Assembly: GCA_024138015.1 (NCBI GenBank) | Contig: JAMXBB010000008.1 | Coordinates: 43,532,298 to 43,596,297 of the forward strand | Direction: 5' to 3' | Length of the DNA stretch: 64,000 bases | Source of the DNA: Lumnitzera littorea | Taxonomy: Eukaryota; Streptophyta; Magnoliopsida; Myrtales; Combretaceae | Part shown: positions 35,762 through 46,870 of the stretch, in pieces | Numbering within the stretch: position 1 is the stretch's first letter | Layout of the letters: each line of letters starts with the position of its first letter | The notes under the pieces: generated by a model | The model's input: the letters and a program-made list of their open reading frames with translations, nothing else | Told to the model about the DNA's origin: nothing | Databases searched by the model: none | Position numbers and translations under genes: made by a program

Positions 35762-38700
35762 TGTCATGAACTAAGGACGGTCTAGTCGTGATAGACATTG
35801 TATACTGTATAAAGAACCTTTAATTAGTTACCCTTCCAATCATGAACTCTTCACACAATATACAAGGCACTACAACCACTAGTTTCCCAAGAACATACAG
35901 ATCTACATGATATCATCACATAAACGTATTTATATAAAATTTAAACTACAAAGTTTACAATAAGCAGTAATTAAGTACATCTAGGTCTATATTACTGACA
36001 AAATAAAAGTACATAAGTAAAAGTCCATATAATCAGTTCTGTCAACATACTGAATGGCTCGCTCTTGCTTAGGTCCCTAAGATAACCTCTGGTATCCTTT
36101 GGCTAGCCTTAACGAATAAGTTATCCTACAGAAAAAGTCTAAGGGGGTGTAAGTCTAAGCTTAGTGAGCAAAACTTTTAGCTACACCACAATCAAGTTAT
36201 AATTACATTATATTCACACATATTAATGAATGAACAAATAGAATGCTAAACAATACGTATAGTTAACTAGTCTATATACGTAACTCAGATTTATGTCCTC
36301 CGAAGTCAGGGTTGGAGTATATACAGCACTAGTCAGATCCTGGTATTATATTAGAACTTACTTTACTACGGAACTCTATGTTCCGTATTTAAATCAATAA
36401 GTCCTTTATTTTCACAAAAACCAAGTTCTAGTATAATTGTGAGTGGACTCCTGCAGTCTATACTCACCCCTAAATGGAGGCCTCTAGACTTGATCTTTAG
36501 CTAGGTGATTGGCGCCTCCAATGCTTAGTATTTCTATTGGCTAAGGTAAGGTCATTTTGTACGAGTGCACCATATAAAACCAATAAATTTATAATAACAA
36601 TCCTTGAATGGCCTTTCGCTACCCCTGTGTAATGTGATAGCTGGAATTTAGGTTAATGCGATGCATGTCAATGCATGTATTGGTTCTTTTTATTAGCCAA
36701 GTATAATTAAGTCCAATTATATTGTGACCAAACAATATCACATACAATTATCATTTATACTACTATGTAACGATAATTTATTATCCGTATTTAAGGTAAA
36801 TTCACAAATCAGCACACAATAGCACACACAGGCATTTCCCGACCCCACACAACATTCAATTAACATAATCATTTAAGTTCATTAGCTACAACCACATACA
36901 AGCATGGAATCATAGGATAAATACTTACTCAGCCATGATGACTTGCTATAGTCGTAGTAATCAATCAGAAGATCTTCGCCCGTGTTGGGATCACCTAATC
37001 ATTATGAGATGACAATGATGATAAGTAATTGAATTAACTAGTGATTCCTAGTATCTAATTCTACTTAAATTACTATCAATTTTTTTATCTAATTGAACCC
37101 TATTACTAATCGTATGTAACTTTTTCATTCTATTTTCAATATTTATGTTCTTATAGTTGTTTTTCATTGTTTTCAACGTTCACACGGTGATGTCCGTTTT
37201 GAACATTAAGACTCATGTTTTGAGATATGGACTAAATTTATTGAAATTTTAACTATTGAAGCTTAAGTACTTTTATTGGCTAGTTTTATATTTTATTTTA
37301 GTAATTAATGATTAAATTAGTCATTAGATTTTTATACTTAGATGATTTTACATTGTGATTACTAATTTATGGGCTTAAATAAGGTCAATTCAATTTAAGA
37401 TGGGTATTAAGGGCTTAAAGAAGTTTCGACCCATATGAATGTGTATACATATATATATTATTTCCTTATGTCATCTTATATTTTACTATTTTATAGGCTT
37501 ATATCACCGCTTATGTTATCACACCGCTTATGTTATCAATTGCATATGTCCATACTTCATACTTATACTTTTATGTATTATACACATAGGTTATGTATAT
37601 ATACACTTCTAATGTACTTTATGTGTATACTAGTATACTTATACATATACTTATATGTATACCGTATATACATATGGTTACATATATATTTTTATACATA
37701 TTTTCGTATGCCTAGTATACCTTCTTAAGAAAGCTTCATCAAACCCATATTTTTGCACTTTAAGAGCTTATTTAGTAAGGTATATGTATGTATAGTTAGT
37801 ATATTCTTCCCTTTTGGTTATGTACATAAAAGGATATTCATGTATAAGAGTATCTATACATGTGTTCATCAAGTGTATTCTTATATATACATGCTTAAGC
37901 ATATGTATATGTGTTCCTCTTCCTTTTAACTAAGGATTTCTTATACTTATACTAAGGATTTCTTATACTTATACTAAAGATTTCACTAAAACCCTCATAT
38001 GTACACTTCACATGTACTCACTTATTGTATGTACATAGGTATTTTTACACTTTTAAATATGAATATGGAGCTTTCTATCTTCAACAACACATATGTACAT
38101 ATTATACAAAGTTTCTACACTAATCTAACTTATACATCTAACTATTATATAAGATGGAAAATCACATAATAACATACCTTTTTCTCCTTATAATTTGAAT
38201 AGGAAGACAAGTATATATTGTATGATGGTTTGTTTTAGTTGTTGGAATTGTGAAAATGAAGTTGAGAAAGTGCTTGGAATTAAGGGAGTAAGGGGGTTAC
38301 GGTTTTGGTGAGGAAGAAAAGGGCTTTGTTTTGTGTTTTAAAAATAAAGACAAGTGAGGTCCTAGGTGGGGAAGAAGTGGACGACAAAGGAGGGGTGAAA
38401 TTGGGAACAAAAAAATTGTGTAGAAAGTTAAGGATAAGGAAGAAATCTTTAGATGATAATGATAGTTTGTTAACTTTTCAACATGTTAACGTGGTTAACC
38501 TTTGACTTGGTCAAATGTTGACTTAGTCAACTCTTTAAAATTACATGAAATTTGTGTGTACATAATGAGGTAATTAGGGAAAATTGGGAAAAAAATTAAG
38601 GAAATGAAAGAAATAGGGAGTTTATTGAAATGATTAGTAAAAAGAGGTAATGAGATTTTCCTCTAAGTATTTATATCCTATATACATAATTTGGTAGGCT

Positions 38701-39201
38701 ACTTAATGTAACTATAATGAGAAATATCATTTAGGATACTAATACTTACTATATGTAATATAAGCATCAATTAAACACTTAACTCCTTATAATATTAACC
38801 TGATAATATAATTAGAAGATGGATGCAATCTATAATGCAATATCTTAGTTTCTAATGGATTATTTTAGTATTATATGTATTTATGAATGATTGAAAGTTA
38901 TCTTTAATCTTTTACTAATGATTTAGTAAGATACTAAGGATATATTGTCAATTAGGGTTTTAGAGTAAGTTACGGTGAATTTGTACTTTTATATTCTTAA
39001 AGTTATAGTTTTAGGGTGTTATCACTTTTGGGTACAATCTCTAGTGTTTATATATATTTAGGGTATAAAAACTCTATACGCGATTGAATCTTCGGTTGTT
39101 ATTTTAGGATTTTTATCTTAACTAACCTTGTTGACTCTTAGGAATATCTAATACACTTGAGTCTATTTTAGATGATAGGTTGAAAAATTTAGGGGTTTAC
39201 A
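35762..39201. mobile_element. Solo LTR, family D (3.44 kb)
   Basis: It begins TGTCATGAAC and ends GGGGTTTACA, matching the ends of the 42787-45701 copy. The flanks catgt (35757-35761) and tatgt (39202-39206) differ by one base. It contains a low-complexity (TATAC)n-like zone at 37430-38120 and no coding sequence. Length and ends recall the long LTRs of Tekay/Del-type chromoviruses (recalled, not searched). Confidence 0.65.
37430..38120. repeat. TATAC/CATATG-rich low-complexity zone
   Basis: Dense tatac, atatgt and catatac words occur inside the family-D LTR. A 23-bp unit (ctaaggatttcttatactta) is repeated near 37930. ORFs crossing it are compositional artefacts. Confidence 0.6.
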
Positions 39202-39556
39202 TATGTTCCTATAGATCTTTTTGTAGGTGTTGATTAGAATGCCACCCTATAAGTACCTTGAGGTTAGTCACTACTGGATTATGGGGAAGTGAAGCATTAA
39301 ATGAAGGAACTACCAGACTTTTGAAGCTTTTGCTTTTACTTTTTGGGTCCATTGTAAATACAGGAATGTAAATACTACCTAATCTAAATTGCTAGGATAT
39401 GTAAATATTTTTTGAATTATTGAAGTTTAATGTAAGCTTAAAGACTTCTGTGTGTAAAATAATGATATGTACTTATGAACGGTTTACTTCAAAGCGAGTA
39501 AGCTGTGGTCACCTTGTATGAATCAATCTTACGATAACAGCTGTAAGATCAACTTT
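39202..39556. other. Non-coding remnant between two LTR insertions
   Basis: No gene is visible. The remnant appears to continue beyond the family-B LTR at 40407 and to end near 40472 in gtgtgaca, the kind of terminus expected for a family-D LTR in the opposite orientation. Confidence 0.35.
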
Positions 39557-40406
39557 TGATGCACATAGGAGTTGAGTTGATCACTAGGGCTTACTGTAGG
39601 AAGTAGTAATAATAGGTCGTTTGAAGTATCAAAGAATGAAGAAATGGAAGAAAAGATGACAAACATAATAGCTTCTGTGAAGTTGCTCGGAGGATATGAT
39701 GCATAAATGAACACAATACGACTTAGTATTTCGCATGATATGACGCACAAGCTAATACTGAGGTCCACTTATTACTAATCTCAAGCTACTCGGCAAGGTC
39801 AGATAAGAGAACAGGGGAAGACGTTACTCAGAGAAGGGTATCTCATAAGAATAAGGATATTCAATATTTATAAAGGTGTAAGATTCTTATGGCTACTATA
39901 GAAAAGACTATTTATCGTAAGTCCTTTTGGGCAACAGTTCAATAATGGAAAATTACATAAAAGATAATGTAAGAAAGAGATTCCTAATATGATAAAAAAA
40001 GGGTAAATAAGACAAATGATAAAAAAGGAATACAATACAAGTGTTAGAAAAGGAGGGGACAAGTGGTAACTTGTCAATAGGTTCATATTCTGGAATCTTG
40101 GGGTATTGTAGGCTGAACTGAGTTGAACTGTGCTTGGAGTGGCCGAAGTGATTGGATGAGACTATAGTCTAGCAAGCTAGAAGAGTAGAGCTTAGTGTAT
40201 ATGGACCTTAGACTTGGTACTTAAAAGGATGGCGATTGGGCAAGTATCCGAGTAGAGTAGAGTATGTTTGAGTTGGGACTTTATGAAGTTCTTCCATATA
40301 TTGGAGCTTATCTTTGGTAGTTTGACAAGAGAAGATCCTTCTAGTGAGGGATTAAAGGCCTTAGAGGTGGGCGTGAGTAAGGGGTCTAGAGATCGGCAAT
40401 CCATCA
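39557..40406 (-). mobile_element. Family-B LTR (solo or truncated element)
   Basis: It begins TGATGCACATAGGAG and ends ATCGGCAATCCATCA, aligning with the E2 LTRs (cttactgtaggaagtag, gtcagataag and actatttat words in the same order). The flanks acttt and gcttc do not match, so it may come from recombination rather than a clean solo LTR. No gag or pol adjoins it. Confidence 0.75.
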
Positions 40407-40988
40407 GCTTCTATCTTAAATTGGTTTACACGGTGGAATTATTACAACTCGATCGCTTCAAGGTGTGACACTTACAAACTACCTTTGACTATATACATAC
40501 TTGCCTAATTAAAAATTGGGTTAATGACTTGTTTACTACTTGAGCTTTGTTTAAATTTGCGGGTGTTGATGTGGCATTTACATGCTTATATAGCGTCTAC
40601 TTGACATTTTCATGTTTACATGGAACTATTTATTATTATTGTAATTATATACTTTATTATTATTAATTCTATATTTTCATGTCTATATAGCATTATTTAT
40701 TATTATTTTGATTGCACATTAATGATTATTATTAATTCAATGTTGATGTGGCATCTACATGAAGCTTACATGGCGCTTACATGGCATTATTATCATATAT
40801 TATAAATAAAATACATGGCCCATCAAGATAGATATTAAGCCCATTCATCTAACATCCCTTTCCATTTATCAATGATTCACTCAAACAATGCTCCTTCTAT
40901 ATTTCATTATATAGTAGGATAAAGTCTATGAAATGAGTAATGTGGGACTACAATTATAAATTTATCATTGCTAGTCTTCATAAAGAAG
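40407..40988. other. AT-rich spacer between inverted family-B LTRs
   Basis: It contains gatgtggca and acatggc words repeated near 40567-40580, 40742-40752 and 40768-40792, and tattattatt runs. No coding sequence was recognised. The words resemble a minisatellite or MITE fragment. Confidence 0.4.
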
Positions 40989-41361
40989 TGTAAAACCAAT
41001 TTTTTAACTCTTTCTTTCTCTTCCATCGCTTATGCAAATTCAAAAATTCAAAGGTAAGACCTCATATTCGTGACCTTAGTTGCCTCAAAACCACCAACAG
41101 CCACCAATCACCGTTACCATCTTTCCGGAAAATTCTTGCAAAGTGGATCCCTTGGGCTATTTTTGGTACTTGAATTTCTAAGTAATATAAATGGAATTTA
41201 GGGTCCACTTTGCAAGTATTTTTCGGTGAGATAGTGGTGATTGGTGATTGTTGGTAGTTTTGGGGTGATAGAGGGTGCAGAGTACTTTTTATTTGAGGTC
41301 TTACTTTTGAATTTGCACAAGTGAAGGAAAAGAGACAAAGAGTTGAAAAGTTGGCTTTACA
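40989..41361. repeat. Foldback (MITE-like) inverted repeat, 373 bp
   Basis: The left arm (40989-about 41152) and right arm (about 41201-41361) are reverse complements at most positions. They share tgtaaa-ccaa ends, aactcttt, gcaaattcaaaa, gtaagacctca, accaatcacc and ttgcaaagtgga words in mirrored order. A loop of about 50 bp separates them. Transcription would give a long hairpin. No coding capacity and no clear TSD are seen. The type fits a foldback DNA transposon or an inverted gene-derived duplication. Confidence 0.8.
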
Positions 41362-41364
41362 TTA

Positions 41365-42237
41365 TGATGGATTGCCGACCTCTAGACCCATCACTTGCGT
41401 TTGCCTTCAAGGCCTCTAATCTCTCACCAAGAGGATTCTCTTTTGTTAGCCTATTGAGGATGAGCTTTGGTACATGGAACAGCTATGGATGAACTCCATG
41501 AGGAGCTTGAACACACTATGCTCTACTCAGAGCCATACTTAGTTGTTGACATGCTAAGTGTTGAGTCCAAGGACATTATACGCTGAGCTCTACTCTTCCA
41601 GCTTACTGAACTGTAGCTCATCTAATCACCTCAACAGCTCTTAGTACAGCTCCTTAATAGCAGCCCTAACATTAACTCCACTTAGACACAACGCCTCAAG
41701 ATCTCAAAATACGAACCTATTGATAGGCCACCACTTGTCCCTTACTTTTTTAACACTTATATTATATTCCTTTTTGTCCTTTGTCTTATTTACCCTTTTC
41801 GTATATATTAGGAATTTCTTTCTTATATTGTCCTTTATGTAATTTTCCATTATTTCATTGTTACCTTAAAAGACTTACTATAAATAATCCTCTCGACTGT
41901 AGCCACAATCATCTTAGACTTTATAAGTTAATATATATTTTTGTTCTTGTGAGATACCTCTTTTTTGAGTATACCCCTTTCTCACACTCTTATCTAATCT
42001 TATAGAGTAGCTCGAGATTAGTAGCAAGTGGACCTTGGTATTAACTTATGAATCATATCGGGCGAACTATTAAGTTGTGTTGTGTTCGTTGGTGTGTCAT
42101 ATTCTTTGAGCAACTTCACAAAAGCTACTGTGTTTGTTGACTTTTCCGATTCATTCATTCTTTGGTACTTTGAAGGACCTATTGTTACTACTTCCTATTG
42201 TAAGCCTTAATGATCAACTCAGCTCTTAGGCACATCA
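41365..42237 (+). repeat. E3 5' LTR, family B
   Basis: It begins TGATGGATTGCC and ends GGCACATCA, the reverse complement of the E2-type LTR. It lies 958 bp from the oppositely oriented copy at 39557-40406. Confidence 0.85.
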
Positions 42238-42239
42238 TA

Positions 42240-42257
42240 TTGTCTTAGTATCAAAGC
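42240..42257 (+). other. E3 primer-binding-site-like sequence
   Basis: The word tagtatcaaagc, just after the LTR, is close to the initiator-Met tRNA complement used by many plant LTR elements (tggtatcagagc). The mirrored word occurs at E2. Confidence 0.6.
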
Positions 42258-42786
42258 TTGACGTTGTAGTTGAAAGCTTAGTGTTGGACTTGTTAAAGTG
42301 TAAATGTCCTGCTATACTTTGTTTCTCAAGAGGAAAACAGAGTAAGTTCTTAAGTCACTATGTGAAACGTATTTTCAAAGTTTGTGAGAAATCTTCTGTT
42401 GAGAGTGAACTTCTTGAAGTCTTGTATTGAGAATGTTGAATCCTAGTGTTAAAGGGGAAATTAATGATGCCAAAAGTGATGCTCATGGTCGTGGTTGTGT
42501 TACCCAACAAACCCCATGAACTATTGATGAATAATTGCAAGACCTTACTGCTATTGTGGCCAACCTAGCTATCTCTGTATAGAGGGCAGTAGAGACTAGG
42601 CCATAAGATAGAGTTGATGAACAAGGTTGAGATGTGAGAGATAGGCTGAGAAGACAAGTAGCTGAACTTAGAGCATTGGAAACTATTAATGTGAACCTAA
42701 CTCCACCTTAACATGTTGAGAGGTTTGCAAGGAGGAGACTTGACTTGGATGAAGTTGAAGAATATGGTGAGGAGGAGGATCGATAT

Positions 42787-45701
42787 TGTCATGACCCTAA
42801 AAGAAGCCTAGTAGGATTACCTAAAATTTTCATAACATGTGTGCACTCATGATATGAAAACTGCCTTGCAATTCAGAGATTGCAAGACTCTAAATGATTA
42901 ATTACTAAGGTTACTGATTTTTAAGTAAATAATTTACTGTAAAATACAAAGATAAATAACTATGGGTGTCCGATATCCCACAGTTCCTCAGAACCACAGA
43001 GAATTGGTATCCCCTACCAAATAATAAGATAGGATATATCAATATTATAAAAGAAATACAAGAAAAATTAAATTATCAACAAAGGTTGCATATATATTAT
43101 CTAAAGAGTACTCAGCTATTCCTAATACTAAGATACATATCTTTATCTCATACGCGGCACTCGAGACTTATCCCAATTCCAATGTAAGTAAACTTGCAAA
43201 AGAAACTATGAGGGAGTGAGCATATAACAGCTCAGTGAGTTCGTTCCTCACCACTACCGTTCAAGCAAGTTATCACACATTATTATCACACATGCAAACA
43301 AGCTATCTACATACAAAATGAATGCAGGCGCGATGAATGTAAGCAACACATCTATAGGAGTCCGGAACTATGGAAGGTGTAGAATTACGTCGTCTACACT
43401 TCGATTATCCCCTATACTTACCCGCATAGGGCACCTCAGCTTACTCGCATGAGGTTACCTAGGGGCTTCACCCCCTAAGTTGCACTCGACTATTACCTTA
43501 GTCGAGAAAGAAAATTCCAATTCAAATAGAGAGATTCCAAATTAGGACTATCCACCCTCTAAGGCCCCTCGGGCACAACTTGTGAGTCCATCTCGCAAGC
43601 CAAAATTAACCAAATTTGCAAGTCTATGTCGCAAGCCAAAATTAATCAAGGCCTTACAAGCACAATAAAGCGAGTTCTCTCATTATCAAGTGGAGAACCC
43701 ATGCTAACTTTGCCTTAACGATAAAATATCATTTCTAGCATTGCGGCCCTTATCAAAATCGCACAAAATATGTTTAAGATTAGGAAAACTTTTTCCAAAA
43801 GTACCCTTTTCAATATTTTGCAAAGCTAGCACTCTCCATCCATATATTTACTGGGTCATAGACATGCGACGAATAGAACCAGTTATTTGGGTCAGATATT
43901 TATATTTATCAAATTTAAAAAAAGTGATCACACAGATGATGGCAAACAAGCAGAATAGTCATTCAAACATATAAGTAACAGTGAGCAGCAAAACATCATA
44001 CAAGTAACACGCACAAGCAAGTAGCAGATCATTAGAACTCCCTCACTTGGATTATTGCTCATTCTCCAAACCTTTGGGGTTTCCAGAACTCGATATTGAA
44101 CACCTAAAATATAATAACACTTATAAGTATTCTGTAAAGTCAGACTCCTTAGTTAACTAAAAGTCTATTGTAGTTTATCTAGTTTCCCCCAATATAACCC
44201 AAGTATAATGTGTATAGGGTTTATCATACTCAATGGGGTCAATAGTAATTATTTTCTCATATTTGTAAGTTACGAGACTTTCTTTATATATTTTTGAAAC
44301 TTTTTCATTTTAGCACAGATCCTTATGAACTTATAGTCCATTTTGATCGTTTTCAAGCGTATTTTCTCGTAACGAGATCCGTTTTGAACGTTGTGACTCG
44401 TAATTTGGGTTGTGATATAAAATATCACAAAATTTATTATTTTAGTTTTAAAATTATAAAATACTAATTTTAGCTTTTTCTAAATATATTTTGATTTAAT
44501 AATTACTTAAACCATATAATTGATATTTTTATTATTTTAAGCATATTTTTCCTATTTTTGGAATTTTCTCATTTTCTTATTATTTATGTACTTCACGATT
44601 TATACATANNNNNNNNNNNNNNNNNNNNNNNNNNNNNNNNNNNNNNNNNNNNNNNNNNNNNNNNNNNNNNNNNNNNNNNNNNNNNNNNNNNNNNNNNNNN
44701 NNNNNNNNNNNNNNNNNNNNNNNNNNNNNNNNNNNNNNNNNNNNNNNNNNNNNNNNNNNNNNNNNNNNNNNNNNNNNNNNNNNNNNNNNNNNNNNNNNNN
44801 NNNNNNNNNNNNNNNNNNNNNNNNNNNNNNNNNNNNNNNNNNNNNNNNNNNNNNNNNNNNNNNNNNNNNNNNNNNNNNNNNNNNNNNNNNNNNNNNNNNN
44901 NNNNNNNNNNNNNNNNNNNNNNNNNNNNNNNNNNNNNNNNNNNNNNNNNNNNNNNNNNNNNNNNNNNNNNNNNNNNNNNNNNNNNNNNTGTATAATAGCT
45001 TAAGTTATAAGCTAATATCTTAGATAATCATTGCAATATTTTTGCTTATTTAGTTAGTTAACACTTGGCACTTGAAATCTATTACGTGGGTTGCTGGATG
45101 GAGCTTTATTTTTGCTGATTTTTTTGTTCCATTTTGTGCAGGATAAGGAATTGAAATGGGAAAGGGAAGAAAGAAAAGAGATAAATTAGAAATAGAAGAG
45201 AAGGAAAATGAAAATTATTAACAAATATATGTAATTTTTTGAATCATATAAATTATAACGATTCTCCTCGTAAATTAATTTTCAAATTTTTGTGAAATTT
45301 TATCAATTTAATTGGTACCTGTTACAATTATAATTTTTACAAGTTATTATAGCGATTTTGTTATAATTTCGCGCGAATAGGTGTTTTAGTCCAAAATTGT
45401 AATCGACTATAATTTTATCATTATTGAGTAATATTTAATTATTTTATAGGTTTATATTTATAATTTTAGGGTTTCGATCAAATTCGGGTTCAATTTTGGT
45501 TAATGGTGTGTAAGTCAGTTTTTAGGGTTTTAGTATGCGATGTAGGGTTTTGATCAATTTCTAAGGTTTTTACTACTTATAATATATTTAGATTTATGAT
45601 TTATTAAATTTTTATCTTACTCGGTTTTGATGACTCTTCAAGTTATCTATAGTATTATGGTTCACTTCGACTCTTAAATAGCTAAATTTGTGGGGTTTAC
45701 A
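42787..45701. mobile_element. Solo LTR, family D (2.9 kb including a 380-bp gap), in E3 gag
   Basis: It begins TGTCATGACCC, ends GGGGTTTACA, and is flanked by perfect gatat duplications (42782-42786 and 45702-45706). The interrupted gag reads through cleanly once the insert and one duplication are set aside. There is no coding sequence. The 44609-44988 run of N lies inside, so its true length is uncertain. Confidence 0.9.
44609..44988. other. Assembly gap (380 N)
   Basis: An unbroken run of N. Open frames crossing it are meaningless. Confidence 1.
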
Positions 45702-46079
45702 GATATGATAGATTCAAAGAGCATGAGCTTTATGCCCCTAGAGGAGTCGAGCATCTTAAAGTGCAGATTTCGAGTTTTAATAGGTCTGGTAGTACTGATG
45801 ACTATTTAGATTGGGAGGAGAAAATTGAAAAGATATTTGACTTCTATGATTATGAGGACTCGATGCTTATTCAAATAGTTGCTTTAGAATTTTCTAAGTA
45901 TGCAATAATGTGGTGGAGGAAATTGTAGAATGTATACCAATGAGCTCGATGTAAAATTTGAACTTGGAATGAGATGAAAAGAGTTTTGAGTAGATTTGTT
46001 CTAGAACACTATAAGTAAGACACTTTTCAACTTCTCTAAGAACTCAGATAAGGTAGTTGAGACCAAAATGGGGGTTTTG

Positions 46080-46870
46080 TTGATACTGCTCTTTCATGCT
46101 TGCAAACCCTAATAGCCTAGTCTGTAATTTAGTTAGGATTGCATATCTTCTTGATAGAGTATCAGCAATTACGTTGTTCTTGCCTTGCTTATACTTAATC
46201 ACAAAGTTGAATCCTTTAAGGAACTCAACCTATTGCGTTTGTCGCTTTGATAGCTTAGTTTGCTTTTGAGGCACGTTAAAGATTCATGATCTTTATAGAT
46301 GACAAACTCTCTTAAGAATAGATATTGTTGCCACACTTGGAGTGCTTAGATGAGGGCTAAGAGTTCTTTGTCATAAATGGAGTAGTTTAGTTAAGGTCCT
46401 CTAAGCGTCTTGCTATAGTAGGCAATTGGTTAGCTTTCTTGCATTAAGATAACGCTTATACTAATGCTTGACGCTCATATTCTAGCTTCTTGCCGTAGTA
46501 GGCAATTGGTCAGCTTTCTTGCATTAAGATAACGCTTATACTAATGCTTGATGCTCATATTCTAGCTAAAAGACCTTCTCGAAGTCGAGTAAGGCCAATA
46601 TAGGTGTAGAAGTCAACCTTGCCTTCACTTCAACAAAACTTCTTTCCGCCCTTTCTCCTTACTTAAATTCAATGTTCTTCTTTGTCAGTTTGGTAAGGGA
46701 TGTAACAATGGTACTGAAATTTCTAATGAATCTTCGATAAAAGGATGCTAGTCTATGGAAACTTCTCATCTCGTCACAAGTGTTTGGAGTCGACCATTTG
46801 ACAATAGCTCGGATCTTCTCATCATCCACTTTTAAGCCAACTTCACTAACTACATAACCTAGAAATACCA
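46080..46870 (-). pseudogene. E4 RNase H remnant with 80-bp internal duplication
   Basis: The minus strand has the RT-connection block VDDEKIRAIVKWSTPNTCDE and FYRRFIRNFSTIV, then RNase H, ending at GKNNVIADTLSRRY. The same ending occurs in E5 near 57800. The repeated unit at 46411-46566 breaks the frame. Confidence 0.8.
46411..46566. repeat. 80-bp tandem duplication in E4 RNase H
   Basis: Units starting tgctatagtaggcaatt (46411) and tgccgtagtaggcaatt (46491) are nearly identical. The unit length is not a multiple of three, so the frame shifts. Confidence 0.9.

Larger units (their letters stand above)
42433..46060 (+). pseudogene. E3 gag, split by a 2.9-kb insertion
   Basis: The first part (42433-42786) reads MLNPSVKGEIND with an internal ANLAISV block, then RRRLDLDEVEEYGEEED. 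It resumes at 45702 with YDRFKEHELYAPRGVEHLKV and DYLDWEEKIEKIFDFYDYED, a plant Gypsy capsid. Several stops are Gln-to-stop type (cag to tag). The capsid decays near 45930-46030. It is homologous to the E2 gag. Confidence 0.8.
41365..46065 (+). mobile_element. E3: 5' part of a Ty3/Gypsy element (LTR, PBS, gag), interrupted
   Basis: A family-B LTR (41365-42237) is followed within 15 bp by the primer-site-like tagtatcaaagc and then a gag frame from 42433. The gag is split by a solo family-D LTR (42787-45701) and resumes at 45702. The plus-strand element stops in gag near 46065, where minus-strand pol of E4 begins, so all of E3's pol and its 3' LTR are absent. Confidence 0.8.

Noticed and set aside
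37435..37728. 97-codon Tyr/Ile-rich frame
   Set aside because: It is a product of TATAC-rich low complexity inside a solo LTR.
37920..37980. Short direct repeats suggestive of a CRISPR-like array
   Set aside because: Only two adjacent units without spacers, in a plant LTR; simple tandem duplication.
44558..45023. Frames spanning the N run
   Set aside because: Ambiguous bases cannot support an ORF.
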